Shown in pieces: positions 23,735 to 35,189 of a stretch of DNA of 64,000 bases. The stretch is taken from assembly GCA_020055645.1 (NCBI GenBank), contig CM034546.1, positions 58,652,001-58,716,000 of the forward strand, written 5' to 3'. Every line of letters starts with the position of its first letter. Position 1 is the first letter of the stretch. The stretch is from Tomocerus qinae (Eukaryota > Arthropoda > Collembola > Entomobryomorpha > Tomoceridae). The translations under genes were made by a program, and so were the position numbers. A model generated the notes under the pieces. The model was not told where the DNA came from. It made no database searches and was given only the letters and a program-made list of their open reading frames with translations.

Positions 23735-23895
23735 CATTATGATGATCGACATTATATTTAGGATTCCAAAAATGTACCTTTATAACTTTAGACAGAATTC
23801 CAACAGTTGTAAATCAATTTTGATGTTGATGATCATCAGAGATTTCTAAATCTGAGGTACCGGGAGCTTAAAGTCCTGGTGCATACAAACGTAAA
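23735..23895. mobile_element. Partial copy of the piggyBac-like MITE seen at 40702
   Basis: 'aggattccaaaaatg', 'actttagacagaattcca', 'catcagagatttc' and the end 'taccgggagcttaaagtc' match the right half of the 412-bp element at 40702-41113 in order. The terminus again abuts TTAA. The left half is not recognisable. Confidence 0.55.
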
Positions 23896-25540
23896 TGATC
23901 TCTTGACTATCATATTCCTCATTAACTTTTTTGGGAAAGTGCTAAAGGATTCGAGATTTCTGATCCAACACCAATAAAGTATAAATTCAATAAAGATTCA
24001 TCGGAACTTATTCTAGAGGTTATATTTTAAAAATTTCACAATTTTGTCTTTGATTGGAGGATACACGGATCACAAAATGTAAATACAGAAATATGTATGA
24101 ATTTCAAGTTCAAACGATGATATCTTCAAGCCAGAGACAAAAATGTGAAGTTTTCAAAGTATAACCTCTAGAATAAGTTTTGAAAAATCTTTTTTACACT
24201 TACTCAATGGTTGTAGGACCAGTAATCTCAGATCCTTTAGGACTTTTCCAAAAAAGTACGAATTTTAGCGATTCCCATTCACCCTCTATGATAATTTTTG
24301 CTGGTTACCTAACAGTGTCCCCATTGGTGGCAAAAACAGTCTTTTGAAATCTGCACCACTGCCTTAAACGGTGTAAAATTTGCTTCACAGAATCGAAAAC
24401 TGACTCATTTTTTGGGAATCTAACTTTTATTAAACCAATTCAAAATTCAAAACATCAGTGTAAATGGCCAAATTGAATTTTCCCGCACATGAAGTAATAG
24501 AAACCTTGAGCGCACTGAAAGCTGGAAATTTTTTTATACAGAATGCATGCATTGTTCGTGTTAAATATTTTTTGTGCCTTGTACGTCGTAGGAGACTATA
24601 GACTGCGCAGTGCATAATTGTGTACTGCCACCAATTAATGTTCTGCTTTGGACGTGTTGGAATTTTCCTCATTATGTGCGTTATTATGTGCTTGGCTGCG
24701 TTTTAGAATTACGGCAAATCAACACACGGAAGTACAAACATACAAACGGAATTGTCACGTGACTGACTTTTGCCGTTTATCTAATAGTAGTGATGCTGGC
24801 TACGAGCACGTAAAGTAAGTAAGTAAATATTAAGCAAGTTTGAAATTGGCATTGGACATTGGAACATATACAGTGCAGCCCAGATTATCCAATACCCAAT
24901 AATAAATTGTTTGTTTCATAATATGCAAAGCACTCTTCACAACGCCTAAAACGCAACTCGAATGCGTGAATAGTGTCTGGGTTTTTAGGCAGCTGTGGCA
25001 GTGTAATTTTCCTTTTCGACTGCCATATCACACTTTTAAAAGAAATATTCAACGTGTTTTTCATCTAAGCAAATTAAGCCCTGGAATCTTAAATATTAAT
25101 TAATGCATCTTAGATCTGAAATTAATTTTTGACGGCGATTAATAATAATATAATTATATATTCGTAATCCGTGGATGGTAGAGAACATCATTATGCAATA
25201 TGCGTATGTATTATGTACTATGTACATTGCACAATTACATCTTCTGAGACATTACATCTAAGCCAATCTGTATTAATCGTAGACTTGATAAAGCAATAAA
25301 TTTACCTGTCTATATATATTTATATATATGTACGTATGGTAGGGAGAATCTAGGAAACCTGCATATATTACGTAATGCAAAACCCCCTCCCCCATGTGCA
25401 GCGCAAGTGCTGACTGCAACACTTTTGAGTACCTCCTCCTCCCATTAACTGCACACGTAATATATGCAGGCTCCTTGAAAGCAAAAAAGCAAAATGCGCA
25501 AGCCCAATTCCTCTAAACCAACGAAAAGAGTCGTTTCATA

Positions 25541-26896
25541 TCTAGGTATATAATAATAGCAATTCATTTCCCCTTTAACATCAATCTACGACTTTCAAAT
25601 TTTTACTGGATGTTCATGTCATAGTCAGAACCCCAAACCTCAAGTTTCAAAACGATATCTTTCATAGAAATCGTTTTATGATTTTTTGAATTTCGAATTT
25701 TAACATTGAAGGAGTGGGAGAAAACGCTCCGATCTGTCACGCTTTGTCCAGATACTCCTCCTACAGTTTTCATCCGATATTTACCAAACTTCTTTCTGAT
25801 CTACTCGACTTAATAAAGAAGACGGTAGCCACTCCAGTTTTTTATTTTTTAGTGGAAAATATTTTGCCAGTGAATTTCAAACATTTGACCAAGTCCTACT
25901 CTTTAAGCAGGCAGGCCTCCGCCATGTAAAGGGGTTAGTGTCCCTTTCACCTCCGACGAAGCGACCGAAGCGGAGTCAAACTATTAATAGCAAGGCAAGG
26001 TTTATTTAGTCAGTATTATTTGGTTATGGATTGTATACCTATATATATAGGTTGACTTGACTTGACATAGGATTGGTTAATAATTATAGAGGGGTAGGTA
26101 GAAAATAGATAGAAATAACGAGGACGATTAAAATAGTAGTAGCTAATAAATTTTATGTAAAGAGATTATTTTAAATAACAGGAATGTTTAAAATGACGAG
26201 GTTATTTAAAATGACGAAATGTCTTAAAACCACATTTTTAGATTTAAAACAACGAGGTTACTCAAAATGAAGTGGTGATTCTAAACGACGAAATTATTTA
26301 AAACGACGGGGTTATTTAAAACGATGGGGTTATTTAAAATGACGGAGTTATTTAACACGATGGGTTTATTTAAAATGACGGGATTATTTAAAACCATGGG
26401 GTTATTTAAAATGACGGGGTATGTTTAATACGATGGAGTTATTTAAAATGACGGGGTTATTTAACACGATGGGGTTATTTAAAATGACGGGGTTTGTTTA
26501 ACACAATGGGGTTATTTAAAATGACGTCTATTTACAATGATAGGGTAATTGAAAATGACGTGGGGTGATGTAAAATGACGGGGTGATTTAAAATTATATA
26601 TTATGTCCATATAATATTAATGATAATATAATGAAACCCAACATTTACTTTAATTTCGGTGGTTAGTTAAATGATGTTGAATTTGGTTCACTATTATTAC
26701 GCTGATTTGATAAGCATTGTATTTGTTCCCCGTCCGTAGAACGTTGTAGCAATGCAGCAACCAATTGTTTAAACATTTTAATCTTTTAATTTTCATACTT
26801 TTTTAAATCATAATGCAAATACATACTCATGACATGATCTACCGTCCCCATTAAGGGGTTACCCATTTCCCGTTCGAAGAACGGGCCTATTACTAG
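25541..26896 (+). mobile_element. Non-autonomous Helitron (1356 bp) with exact empty site
   Basis: The element starts TCTAGGTATATAATAATAG and ends CTAG. It lies between A (25540) and T (26897), the AT target that Helitrons use without duplicating it. A perfect 7-bp-stem hairpin, CCCGTTCGAAGAACGGG (26869-26885), lies 11 nt before the 3' end, where Helitrons carry their terminator. The paralogous copy at 7345-8133 reads across the site uninterrupted (tttcatgctattaaagcatc in the same sense), so both edges are confirmed. No Rep or helicase is encoded; a 71-codon frame at 25714-25929 is not recognisable. It was moved by a rolling-circle Rep/helicase from elsewhere. Confidence 0.85.
26176..26600. 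repeat. 18-bp minisatellite inside the Helitron
   Basis: About 20 imperfect copies of a unit close to 'ttatttaaaatgacgggg', with variants ending acgatgggg or acgacgggg. Internal minisatellites are common in non-autonomous Helitrons. Confidence 0.85.
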
Positions 26897-28470
26897 TTAT
26901 TATTATAACATCAAAATAATAATAGAAATTTACATAAGAAGGTTGAATGGTGAGTGGGGATCGAATGGAAATGATTAGCGAAAGGGAACATTTCGTAATG
27001 ATCGCGCGTATTATTAAATAGCATTTCAGAACTTTTAATCCAAATTGGTTCTGCTATATATCGACAAACTTATTCAACACTTTTTAGTTGAGCTGGGTTT
27101 ACTTTTTACTACACTCTTGATTCCTTTGTGCCAGTTGGGACATCGTTTTGTAGAATTAAATAACAGTACTGGGAGCCACTATTTATTCTTTAAAAATATT
27201 TATTCATAAGTTGACTCATGGGGTTTGTACGTTTTTCCAAAATCCTAGAGGGAATCTTATTTTTTCGAATTTAAAAAGGAGCTTTTTGGTAACTTTGTGG
27301 GAGTTTTTTTTAAAATAGTCTTTCATTGTTCCCTGTATTTGATGCTACGGTCTACAGTTATTATTTTGGTGTAGGAAATTCCTTTTTATCAGCAGGAAGT
27401 TGGGGCTGCAGCAAATTTTTCCAACTACTGTAGAAGATAAAAGTATATTAATTTAAATTGTATTTACAAAGGTAACATAATAACCTAATAGGGTGTTTTC
27501 GTAATTGTTTTCATTACTGTGATGGGTGGCCTGCTGAATTTCTGTTGAGTGCTAGATTTGCCCATTAGCTGGGCTCACTAGTACTTAATAATAATATCAT
27601 CTGCTTTGCATTACAAAGTGACATGCCAATATCTCTTAATTAAACGTTTTGAGCTCCAAGCGGGTTTGAAATATTTTAGCCTATTTTCATAGAATGTTCC
27701 AAGTATCCTTTGAAATATTCAAACGTATTTATATTTTTATATGAATATAAATAAAGATATTCACTTTCAACATTTTAAAAGTTTTGTAGCTTGTCATAAT
27801 GTTGAAGTCATGAGTCATGGCAAATGGTTTTTTACTTTTTAGCAATCATGATAACATGGGTTGTCATATTGGTCATGTTAAGCAGACGATATGACATCAA
27901 AGCAATCATTTCTAGCTTGCTTGTAATTAAGGGTCAGTGTTTGATATTTTTCGAAAAGTAACAATTAAAATCTTTGGCAATTTTGGAGTGATATTCTCAA
28001 AAGAAATGATACCTTTTACCATTTCACTTCCACTTATTATATTTCTTGTCTATCATCACTGTCTATATATTTTTGAGTTGACCAAATAAGCAATATTTAC
28101 ATATTACCTTTTTACCATAGATTTTTACCTTAAACAATACCCGATATAATTATGTTGTGTACCTAAGCCGTAATTACAGTATATTATATTACTGTCGGTT
28201 TTCATTTATCCATTACAAACGATATTAAACTAATTTTTTAAATGGTTTGAGTAAAAGGAACTGGAATTAGCGATGTAGACACAAGACTTAATTAACATGC
28301 ATTTACCTTGTGGCATGTTGTTTATTTACCTAGTTATTCTATATTATTCCACGGGGTATTATAAAAGTATTTTTATATTTTCGATAAACAGCTAGATTCG
28401 TACAGCAAATTCATTAACGATTATTGATTGAAACGTAATAGCTTCACGTCAGGGCAAATATGTATTGTTA

Positions 28471-28896
28471 CATCAACCGCCGTTAGCAATGTAAAGGTTG
28501 TTTTAGTTCATGCATCTAAAATGCCAAATATTAAACTGTCGATCTCCTTCAACAAAATCGTTGTATGTTTTTGTATGTTGAGGATTTTTTCTAGCTAATT
28601 TACATTTACCCTCCTTATGGGTATTTATGGTTTGGTTTAGCAATGCCTGAAAAGTAGTGGCCATATGTATGCAATAACATGGAAAAGTGGCCACTCATTA
28701 ATTCGAACCGCGACAAAATAATATATTTATTAAATAAAAGGAGAATAGCATTAATGATTTCCTGTTAAAAGTTACATTCCATTTAAACATATAGAATATT
28801 CACGCCCAGCGCCAGAAAATTTAATATTACTATTAGATGATAATTTCTACGAGCATAAATGCTTTTTTAGTGAAAGAGTTTTGTTAGGAGTAAGTT
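28471..28896. other. Intergenic, nothing recognised
   Basis: About 430 bp. A 63-codon minus frame (28503-28694) has no recognisable feature and is not supported by anything else. Confidence 0.5.
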
Positions 28897-28904
28897 GCAG
28901 TTTT

Positions 28905-29692
28905 GGTTAAAGTAAGACAGTGGTTGCAGAGGAGGGTGAGGTTTAGGAGGAGGGTGAGGATGTTAAAGTTGAGGAGGGTGAGGGTGAGGAGGAGGGTGAG
29001 TGTTGGGAGGAGGGTGAGGAGGGTGAGTGTTGGGAGGAGGGTGAGGAGGGTAAAGTTGAGGAGGTTGAGGGTGAGGAGGAGGGTGAGTATTGGGAGGAGG
29101 GTGAGTGTTGGGAGGAGGGTGAGTGACTGAGAACTTAGGGTCGCGTTGTACTGCAAGCCACGTCATTTTCCAGGAGCCACAAAAATTGATTACTTGCCTT
29201 TCCTTGTTAGTATATTTTATTGTAAGTTCTTTGGCACGGCCCTTTACAATATGAATGGAACGAAAGTTAATTCCAATTTTAGATTTGTACATCGCCCCAG
29301 TCAGGGGCATTTAAAAACCAGGTTTGATTAATCCCCCAGTTAGGGGGAATGAATTGAACCAGATTGGAACTATTTGTGGTGTCAACAAATCTGTAATAAG
29401 TCGAATAATCGGCTATTGATTGTGCCCATTTTAACCTTAACCTTTGCTTCATTCTAAAATAATTTCAAATATATGGCTTTTAAATGTATATATCTCATCC
29501 TTCCCACTCGAGTGAGTGCGAGTGCACTCCTTTTGTGTGTTTTGAGGGTAACATACCAAAATTTAATACATATACACTTTTAAAACAATTAAATAGCTGT
29601 ACTTTAGTGAAAACCTCCTCATCTTCCTCCTCACCCTCCTCCCAACACTCACCCTCCTCACCCTCCTCTGCAACCACTGTCTTACTTTAACC
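28905..29692. mobile_element. 788-bp TIR element with GAGGAGGGT minisatellite, TSD GCAGTTTT
   Basis: Terminal inverted repeats of about 38 bp start GGTTAAAGTAAGACAGTGG. GCAGTTTT flanks both ends (28897-28904 and 29693-29700), an 8-bp duplication fitting hAT. Next to the left terminus, 28935-29125 is a purine minisatellite built from 'gaggagggtgag' and 'gttgggaggagggtgag'; the right terminus carries only a short complementary piece (29625-29675). Reading frames that run through the minisatellite on both strands (28884-29310) are artefacts of its 3-bp-friendly period. The middle is unique AT-rich sequence. No transposase. Confidence 0.8.
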
Positions 29693-29700
29693 GCAGTTTT

Positions 29701-30143
29701 AGTTATAGTCTATGTAGTAATGAATGATAAAATTTATGTTATTTTTCGGTTGACTGGTACAGACGAGAATGTTTTCATAGCATGTAGGGTCAGGCTAAAA
29801 GTAAGTACCAACTTTTACAACATCAAAAGTAATTCAGGGCTTTGTTTCTATGTATCCACGTTCAGCGCCAATTGAACATTCTATGTTTTTACAATGTACT
29901 AGCTTCTTAAGCTTTTAATTGTAGGTGTTGGTAGCAGTGGTTATTGACACAGTAAGTTATTGATAGGATACATTTTATTTTGTTGGCTGGATTATTACTT
30001 TGCTAAAAGGTAATCATATATGTGGAAATTATACCATTAACCTTACCCATCCCTACCACATAAAGCTCAGCTCAAGTCATACCGTACTCGCCCCTACTTA
30101 CTTGACACTAAGCCTTTCCATCCCCACTGCTTACTTCGGAATA
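29701..30143. other. Intergenic, possible C-rich transposon flank
   Basis: From about 30035 'cttacccatccctaccac' and similar CCC-rich wording recurs at 31436-31500 on the far side of the nested elements. It may be the two halves of an older element into which they inserted. No gene was seen. Confidence 0.35.
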
Positions 30144-30146
30144 TAA

Positions 30147-31417
30147 GGGGCAAGGTTTCGGGTGGGAAATCAAAAAGTGGAATCTTCCCATTTTCCCAGT
30201 GGGAAAAGTGGGAATCAAAATGGCTTAGTGGGTGGGAAAATGGGAAATGAAAAAAATGACTGGGAAATGAAACATTAGTACACAAAAGGTATAAATACTG
30301 CTCCCTAGCTGTCTCATATGAGACGAGACTTCCTTAGTGCTCTTCAAGTCATCCTTGCTAGTTTACATTTCGTAAGTTACTAAGAGTTGTTTGTAGATGT
30401 AATAAAAATTTTGCATTGAAGTTTTTTTCTTTAACGTAAGTAAACGTAATAATAATTACAATAATTTAGGGCTTTTAATCAGCGGGATATCGTTACCTGT
30501 GTTGCCATGCCTTATGCAATGAATATGCAACAGATTAATGTATATTAAAATAAAAACACTGCGCACTGTGCTTCAGATACAGTGACGTTATTCCGCTGTA
30601 TAAATTCATAGCCCAAATTACAAAATGTGATTATTAAATCAAAATACTTGTATTACTCACTTCACATGTCAATACTAATGCAACTGCCGAGTATTGCAAA
30701 TTTTTATTCACTTTGTCATAATTTACGTGATCGTAATAAGTAGAAAATAAACCAAAGTAAAATTTAGAGTATGGAATTGGCAGTCCTTGTCATCTGGATT
30801 GTGGAATTACAAAATTATTTACTTTTGTTTTTGGTTGGTAATTTGTAGCATAAAAGAACAGCCGCCCTAGGTTACCGCAGCGAATCATATCATTTCATTT
30901 TTTTCATTTCCCAGAAATTTCCCACTTTTCCCGTATTTCCCACTTTTCCCACTTTTCCCAACTGGCTATCAAAATAAGGTGGGAAATGGGAAAATCCGAA
31001 ACTATGATAAGGGGTGATCCACATATTACGTAATCAAAAGATCGCGAAATTTTGGACTCCCTCCCTCCGTCATCCCACGTCAACATTTGCGAGACCCCCC
31101 CATGATATTATGTCAACATTGGTCCGTACCCCCTACCGTACAGAAAAATTTAAAAAAAGCTAATTCAATTCGGAGGCCTAAAATTTTATTTATTAATGCA
31201 CTAAAAGGGTAAAATCCAGAACTAATTAGAATCAGAATGTCTATTTTCAGTTTTTGGTCTATTTTTACGCGATTCTTGAACTACTAATTTTTTAAATTTA
31301 ATTTCTGTTGATGACATAATCATGAGCTTCGACCCCCTCTCTCCCCCTGTCAACAAGTGTAAGCATTTTCCTCTACCCCCTCTCTCCCTAATGTTGACGT
31401 AATATGTGGATCACCCC
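30147..31417. mobile_element. Harbinger-like MITE, TSD TAA, split by a hAT-like element
   Basis: The right part (31015-31417) ends with the complement of GGGGTGATCCACATATTACGT. The left part starts GGGG (30147-30150), is interrupted by an 856-bp insert, and resumes TGATCCACATATTACGT. TAA flanks both outer ends (30144-30146 and 31418-31420), the 3-bp target typical of PIF/Harbinger. Without the insert the MITE is about 407 bp. No coding sequence. Confidence 0.7.
30151..31006. mobile_element. 856-bp hAT-like element inside the Harbinger-like MITE
   Basis: Termini CAAGGTTTCGG and the complement of CCGAAACTATG are short inverted repeats. ATAAGGGG stands on both sides (30143-30150 and 31007-31014), an 8-bp duplication made from the MITE's own end plus its flank. 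Subterminal regions are inverted arrays of 'gggaaaagtgggaaat' (30160-30262 and 30905-30990). The unique middle has no gene. Confidence 0.75.
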
Positions 31418-31420
31418 TAA

Positions 31421-32094
31421 TGTAATTCTAAACATACCCTACCCATCCCGTACTTGGTTTGAAAGTAACTACCCTTCCCATCCCATCCCTAAAATCACAT
31501 AAAAGTGGGGGATGGGTATGGATATGGGTCATATTTGGATGGATAAAGTAGGGATGGCGCCCACCTCTGCAGTGAATACGCAACCTAATTTTACAATAAC
31601 TTGTACTTGGCTGATAATTGAATGGTTTAAAAAAATAATTGCGACAGGGTAATATGAGAATGTTGTCATTTTGTTAACAAAAAACTATTTATTCTAATTA
31701 ATCTGTTGTTATTGTTGCTGTTGAATAAAATAAGCTTAAGAAGAATGGCCAACTTCAATTAAGTATTTAAAGTCGACCAACCACTCTTCTTAAAAATACT
31801 TTTTGCTTTAATCATATAAGCCTCTATACTATTTAATGAGAAGGACTGATATCTGTTGTTTAGTTAGCAATACGTACAGAAACCAAATAAATGACGACAT
31901 TTATAGGATGTTTGATATTATGTACGAACATGTATATACTTATCCATATACTTACGTAGATATAGTAACTACATATAATATCATTTTTGTATGCGCAATA
32001 TCTAAATCCTAAAACATACTTACCCATGAAAGGAAGAAATAAATTTTCGACTACTTAATTATCGGTAGAATTTCATATCCCAGAAAAAACTACA
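31421..32094. other. Intergenic
   Basis: CCC/GGG-rich sequence to about 31570, ending 'ggcgcccacctctg', which looks like the right end of a hAT element whose left end I could not find. The rest is AT-rich with no feature. Confidence 0.4.
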
Positions 32095-32128
32095 AAGCAC
32101 AAAATTTTGTGCTAATTATCATAACGGA

Positions 32129-32378
32129 TAAATAAATCATTTTGTACTTATCAGTTATTTTATTTTTTGCCGGTTGCGGATTTTACAGAATATTGCCAAA
32201 AAACATTGGCAAATTGGCATTGACTTTAATAGCTGTAGATAAAGCAATGGTTTACAGATATTTGAGCGATATTTTCTATCGGACGAATTATGTATTAGGT
32301 ACTCCAATATTTTACATGACCACATTTGTTCTTGAGCTGAAGGAAGTTTTAAATTACAATGCTCATTTCTATTTCTGA
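32129..32378 (+). pseudogene. Unassigned exon-like fragment upstream of receptor 1
   Basis: A 78-codon frame with two hydrophobic stretches (YLSVILFFAGCGFYRI and VLGTPIFYMTTFVLEL) is conserved as DNA in the duplicated block at 42200-42420, where it is broken by stops (for example after 'ggcttatatt'). It does not correspond to any part of the six-exon receptor downstream. It may be a remnant exon of another receptor or an exon whose partners were lost. I see no certain splice signals. Confidence 0.3.
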
Positions 32379-32586
32379 AAATCAGTGCAAAATAATAATA
32401 TGGTTTTTATTGTGTGTCAATTAATAAAGTAATAAGCGAAAGTGTATGGATTGTTAAAATCATTACTTAGGTAATAATTATGTACCGGTTGGCGGAGTCA
32501 GGTTCGCTAAGACCAAAAAGTAGAAAATTCTAATTTAAATGTAATTCTGTTGAGGGTTAAGGTATACGGTAATAACATAGCATATT

Positions 32587-32855
32587 CGTCTGCTTAATAT
32601 TACAAGGTAACAAGCCATTTTATCATGACTGCTACAAAGTAACAAACCATTTTATCATGGCTGAGACAAAGTAACAAGCCATTTTATCATGGCTGTGACA
32701 AGGTAACAAACCACTGTATCAAGCGATGTGGTTTGTTACCTTGTCGCAGCCATGATAAAATGGCTTGTTACTTTGTCTCAGCCATGATAAAATGGTTTGT
32801 TACTTTGTAGCAGCCATGATAAAATGGCTTGTTACCTTGTAATATTAAGCAGACG
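32587..32855. mobile_element. 269-bp palindromic element with tandem 41-bp units
   Basis: Arms of about 125 bp pair around a loop 'cactgtatcaagcgatgtg'. Each arm has three copies of a 41-bp unit containing 'ccattttatcatggctg' and 'aagtaacaa'. The ends read CGTCTGCTTAATATTACAAG, and ATATT flanks both sides (32582-32586 and 32856-32860), a probable 5-bp target duplication. Worn relatives occur at about 5370-5455 and 27830-27895 ('ttaagcagacgat' is kept there). The paralogous block near 42750 lacks it. Confidence 0.75.
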
Positions 32856-32994
32856 ATATTCTTTGGGATAATATCTAAAGACCTTTAACGCTATGCTGCT
32901 ATGAATAAATAATACTCTGAATAATTTACACTTCACCAAGTCAAATAAAGTGTATTACTGTGGAATGTTAAAAGTGTTGGGTCTACTATTTCTT

Positions 32995-33120
32995 TACTCT
33001 TAGCCAATAATCAATAGTTATAAATATATTATTACATCGTGGAATAGGGACACATTCACTTTGGCCGTGATACGAGGAATAAAACGTAGTTATCTGTGAA
33101 ACCATCCATCCTTAATCCAC
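32995..33120 (+). promoter_or_regulatory. Conserved upstream block shared by receptors 1 and 2
   Basis: This block and 56990-57105 are clearly more alike than the surrounding sequence, including 'gtggaatagggacacattca', 'gtgatacgagg' and 'aaaacgtagttatctgtgaaa'. It contains TATAAATA (33018-33025) about 320 bp before the ATG. It may hold the core promoter and 5' leader, but recent duplication alone could explain the similarity. Confidence 0.35.
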
Positions 33121-33344
33121 TTCAAAATAAGTTGAAACCTCATAATATTATCGTCACACAATACTAAAACCGTTAAACTACATGGAATAAACACAAAAAG
33201 AAAGGGTTGCAAACAGAACTATATTATTGTTATTGATAATTGGCAGTTTCCTCCATTTGGTTACCCTTGAACGATTTCTAAAAAGCAAAAACATTACCCA
33301 AACAGTGCATTGATATCAAATTCTATGACTTGATCAATTAAATA

Positions 33345-35184
33345 ATGACTTCGGAATCGACGTCCAATTTGGAGAATAAGAAAATTTTTCATATTAGCAG
33401 TTCTTCAACACCTGTATTTATGTTACGCTCTGGAGAAACGGAAAACAAGAATTTCAACCAACAAAATGTCACAATCAACTATCCGCAGTATTTTCGGCAT
33501 TTTTTCAATTTCAGTTACTATTTATTGATTGCTCCATTTTACATCACTTGTAGTGGCCAAGAACCATTCATATCTAGCAAACTACACACAAATGTTATTC
33601 AAAAGGTAAGAAATAAAGAAAACTGTTTTTAATTTAAAGAATATTGGGCACAAAATCATTGAATTTAAAAATTATTATCTTTTTATTTAGATTGCCTGCT
33701 TCTCGTTTCATTCGTTAGTGGCGTTAGTATTTCTGTTCAGAATTATGGGACATTTTACCGTCAATATGTATGCTAATCCCTCATTCGTGTTTGATGCTGT
33801 TTATGAGTTCACAGCTATATTCCAGATGTATGCATATCTCTTTACCCTATGGTTCCGGAAACATTTATTTATAGGTACATTTTGGAATTCCAGTAAGGCG
33901 TCCAGCAGACATGTATGTTCATTACTATTTTACTATAATTTATTTAATTATTTTCCAGATACAATTTTTTATACATTTCCGGAGCTATCAAAATGTAAAT
34001 CTATGTCCTTTCTTCCTTCCTATGTAATTATGAAAAACTGATTGTGTATTTCAGAACGTATTTGTACCAGTTGTATTAATTCTGCTGGATACATCGAGTT
34101 GGCTTTATTACCATTATGCCGAATATCGTTCCTTCTTCCATACGGGTGACCTAAGACAGGCTGTTGGGTTTTCGAAACGAGTATTTTTCCTGCAAAATGA
34201 TACTAGTCCAATCCCACAAGATCAAACTATTACACCTGCTGAATATTGTTTGACTGGTGCCATCTTCTTCATAATGTTCTATGTTAAAATCATCATTGGT
34301 ACGGCTGAGGTCTTCGCATATTTATCTGCTATAAGCGTCTATGATGTTGTAACATCTTTCGAGCCTCAATTTACTGTATCTGATAATGAAATGCCCTCAT
34401 CTCAAAGACAAAGAAGTGTGGTGAGTTTTAATTTTAATATAAATTATATAATTAGATTAGTGATTACAAGTTATTACTCATTATCAAATTTCCAGAAAGA
34501 ACTCTATGAGGCCTACGAAAACATGCGAAGTCATATTCGTCAAATTAATAAGGCAGTGTCAAATATGTTTTTGTGGACTACCTCCGAATTTCTAACTTTT
34601 CTAGCGCAAAGCCTTTTTACCATATTGGCAAATGAACATCCGGTTTTCGAAAGAATTGGAACTTTCTTACAAGCAATTAAATACACTGTAACTTTTATCC
34701 GTGCTGCAGAAGCCTACGACAGAGTAAATAATTTTCTACTCTAGATAAAATACCAAAACTCCTAGAAGATAACTTCTATCTTTATCTTTAAAAGATTTAT
34801 ATTGTAAGAATCGGTATATAAATTATTTATTATAATATATTATAGGCTACATCATACAAAGAGAGATTAATGGAACAAATGTGCAAAGTGAATTCTAAAA
34901 AATGCAAATATCCCACTGATGCAATCTTTATTGAGGCAACTGCCTATCAACTTGGCCTTATGGGTGGAAAGTTTTTTACGGTCACTTACGGATTTATTGG
35001 AATGGTATGCAATATTCTAACATACAATTCTATTATATCTAATGTGCATTAAAATGGGTATGAAATATGTAAAAATTATGTCTATTTCTAGATGGTTACC
35101 GTACTGCTCACCTACGTGTTGGTAATGCTCCAGTTTAAAGTTACACCAACTGAAACTACGAGTTCTATATGTAAAGCACAATAG
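33345..35184 (+). CDS. Gustatory receptor family 7-TM protein, six exons, intact (442 aa)
   Basis: The exons are 33345-33605, 33691-33912, 34055-34420, 34496-34723, 34846-35004 and 35092-35184. All five introns are short, GT-AG and phase 0, and give one open frame of 442 codons. Hydrophobic segments include YYLLIAPFYI (about residue 58), SLVALVFLFRIMG, VFVPVVLILLDTSSWLYY, AIFFIMFYVKIIIG, a block around FLTFLAQSLFTIL, and the C-terminal FFTVTYGFIG plus VTVLLTYVLVMLQF. The last contains TYVLVMLQF (residues 419-427), an exact match to the TYhhhhhQF signature in TM7 of arthropod gustatory receptors. These proteins form ligand-gated cation channels in taste or other sensory cells; the ligand is unknown. 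The gene is duplicated at 57281-59224, where the copy is broken; exon limits agree between the two. Confidence 0.85.
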
Positions 35185-35189
35185 CTAAA

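Larger units (their letters stand above)
25345..27588 (+). mobile_element. Dispersed repeat family 1, copy 2, split by a Helitron
   Basis: 25345-25540 and 26897-27588 together are the reverse complement of 7345-8133. At the left edge 'gcatatattacgt' and, about 85 bp on, its complement 'acgtaatatatgc' form an extra inverted pair. The Helitron at 25541-26896 sits between the two parts; when it is removed the two copies align continuously. The right end is 'gctgggctcactagta'. Confidence 0.65.
21905..28470. repeat. Segmental duplication, copy B, heavily interrupted
   Basis: The ends of this span (21905-22270 and 27605-28470) match 3620-7195 in order and orientation. The 5.3 kb between 22270 and 27605 is a patchwork of other repeats: a pair of short palindromes, a dispersed repeat near 23.0 kb, a piggyBac-like remnant, family 1 copy 2 and a Helitron. 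No gene was recognised in the span. The 80-codon minus frame at 24430-24672 and the 59-codon minus frame at about 24889-25063 have no recognisable feature. Confidence 0.55.

Noticed and set aside
24889-25063. 59-codon minus frame starting MKNTLNISFKSV
   Set aside because: No family resemblance, no splice partner, and it lies among transposon remnants.
28884-29310. Pro-, Leu- and Arg-rich frames on both strands
   Set aside because: They are readings of the GAGGAGGGT minisatellite.
31550-31570. hAT-type right end 'ggcgcccacctctg'
   Set aside because: No left end or matching 8-bp duplication was found nearby, so element limits cannot be given.
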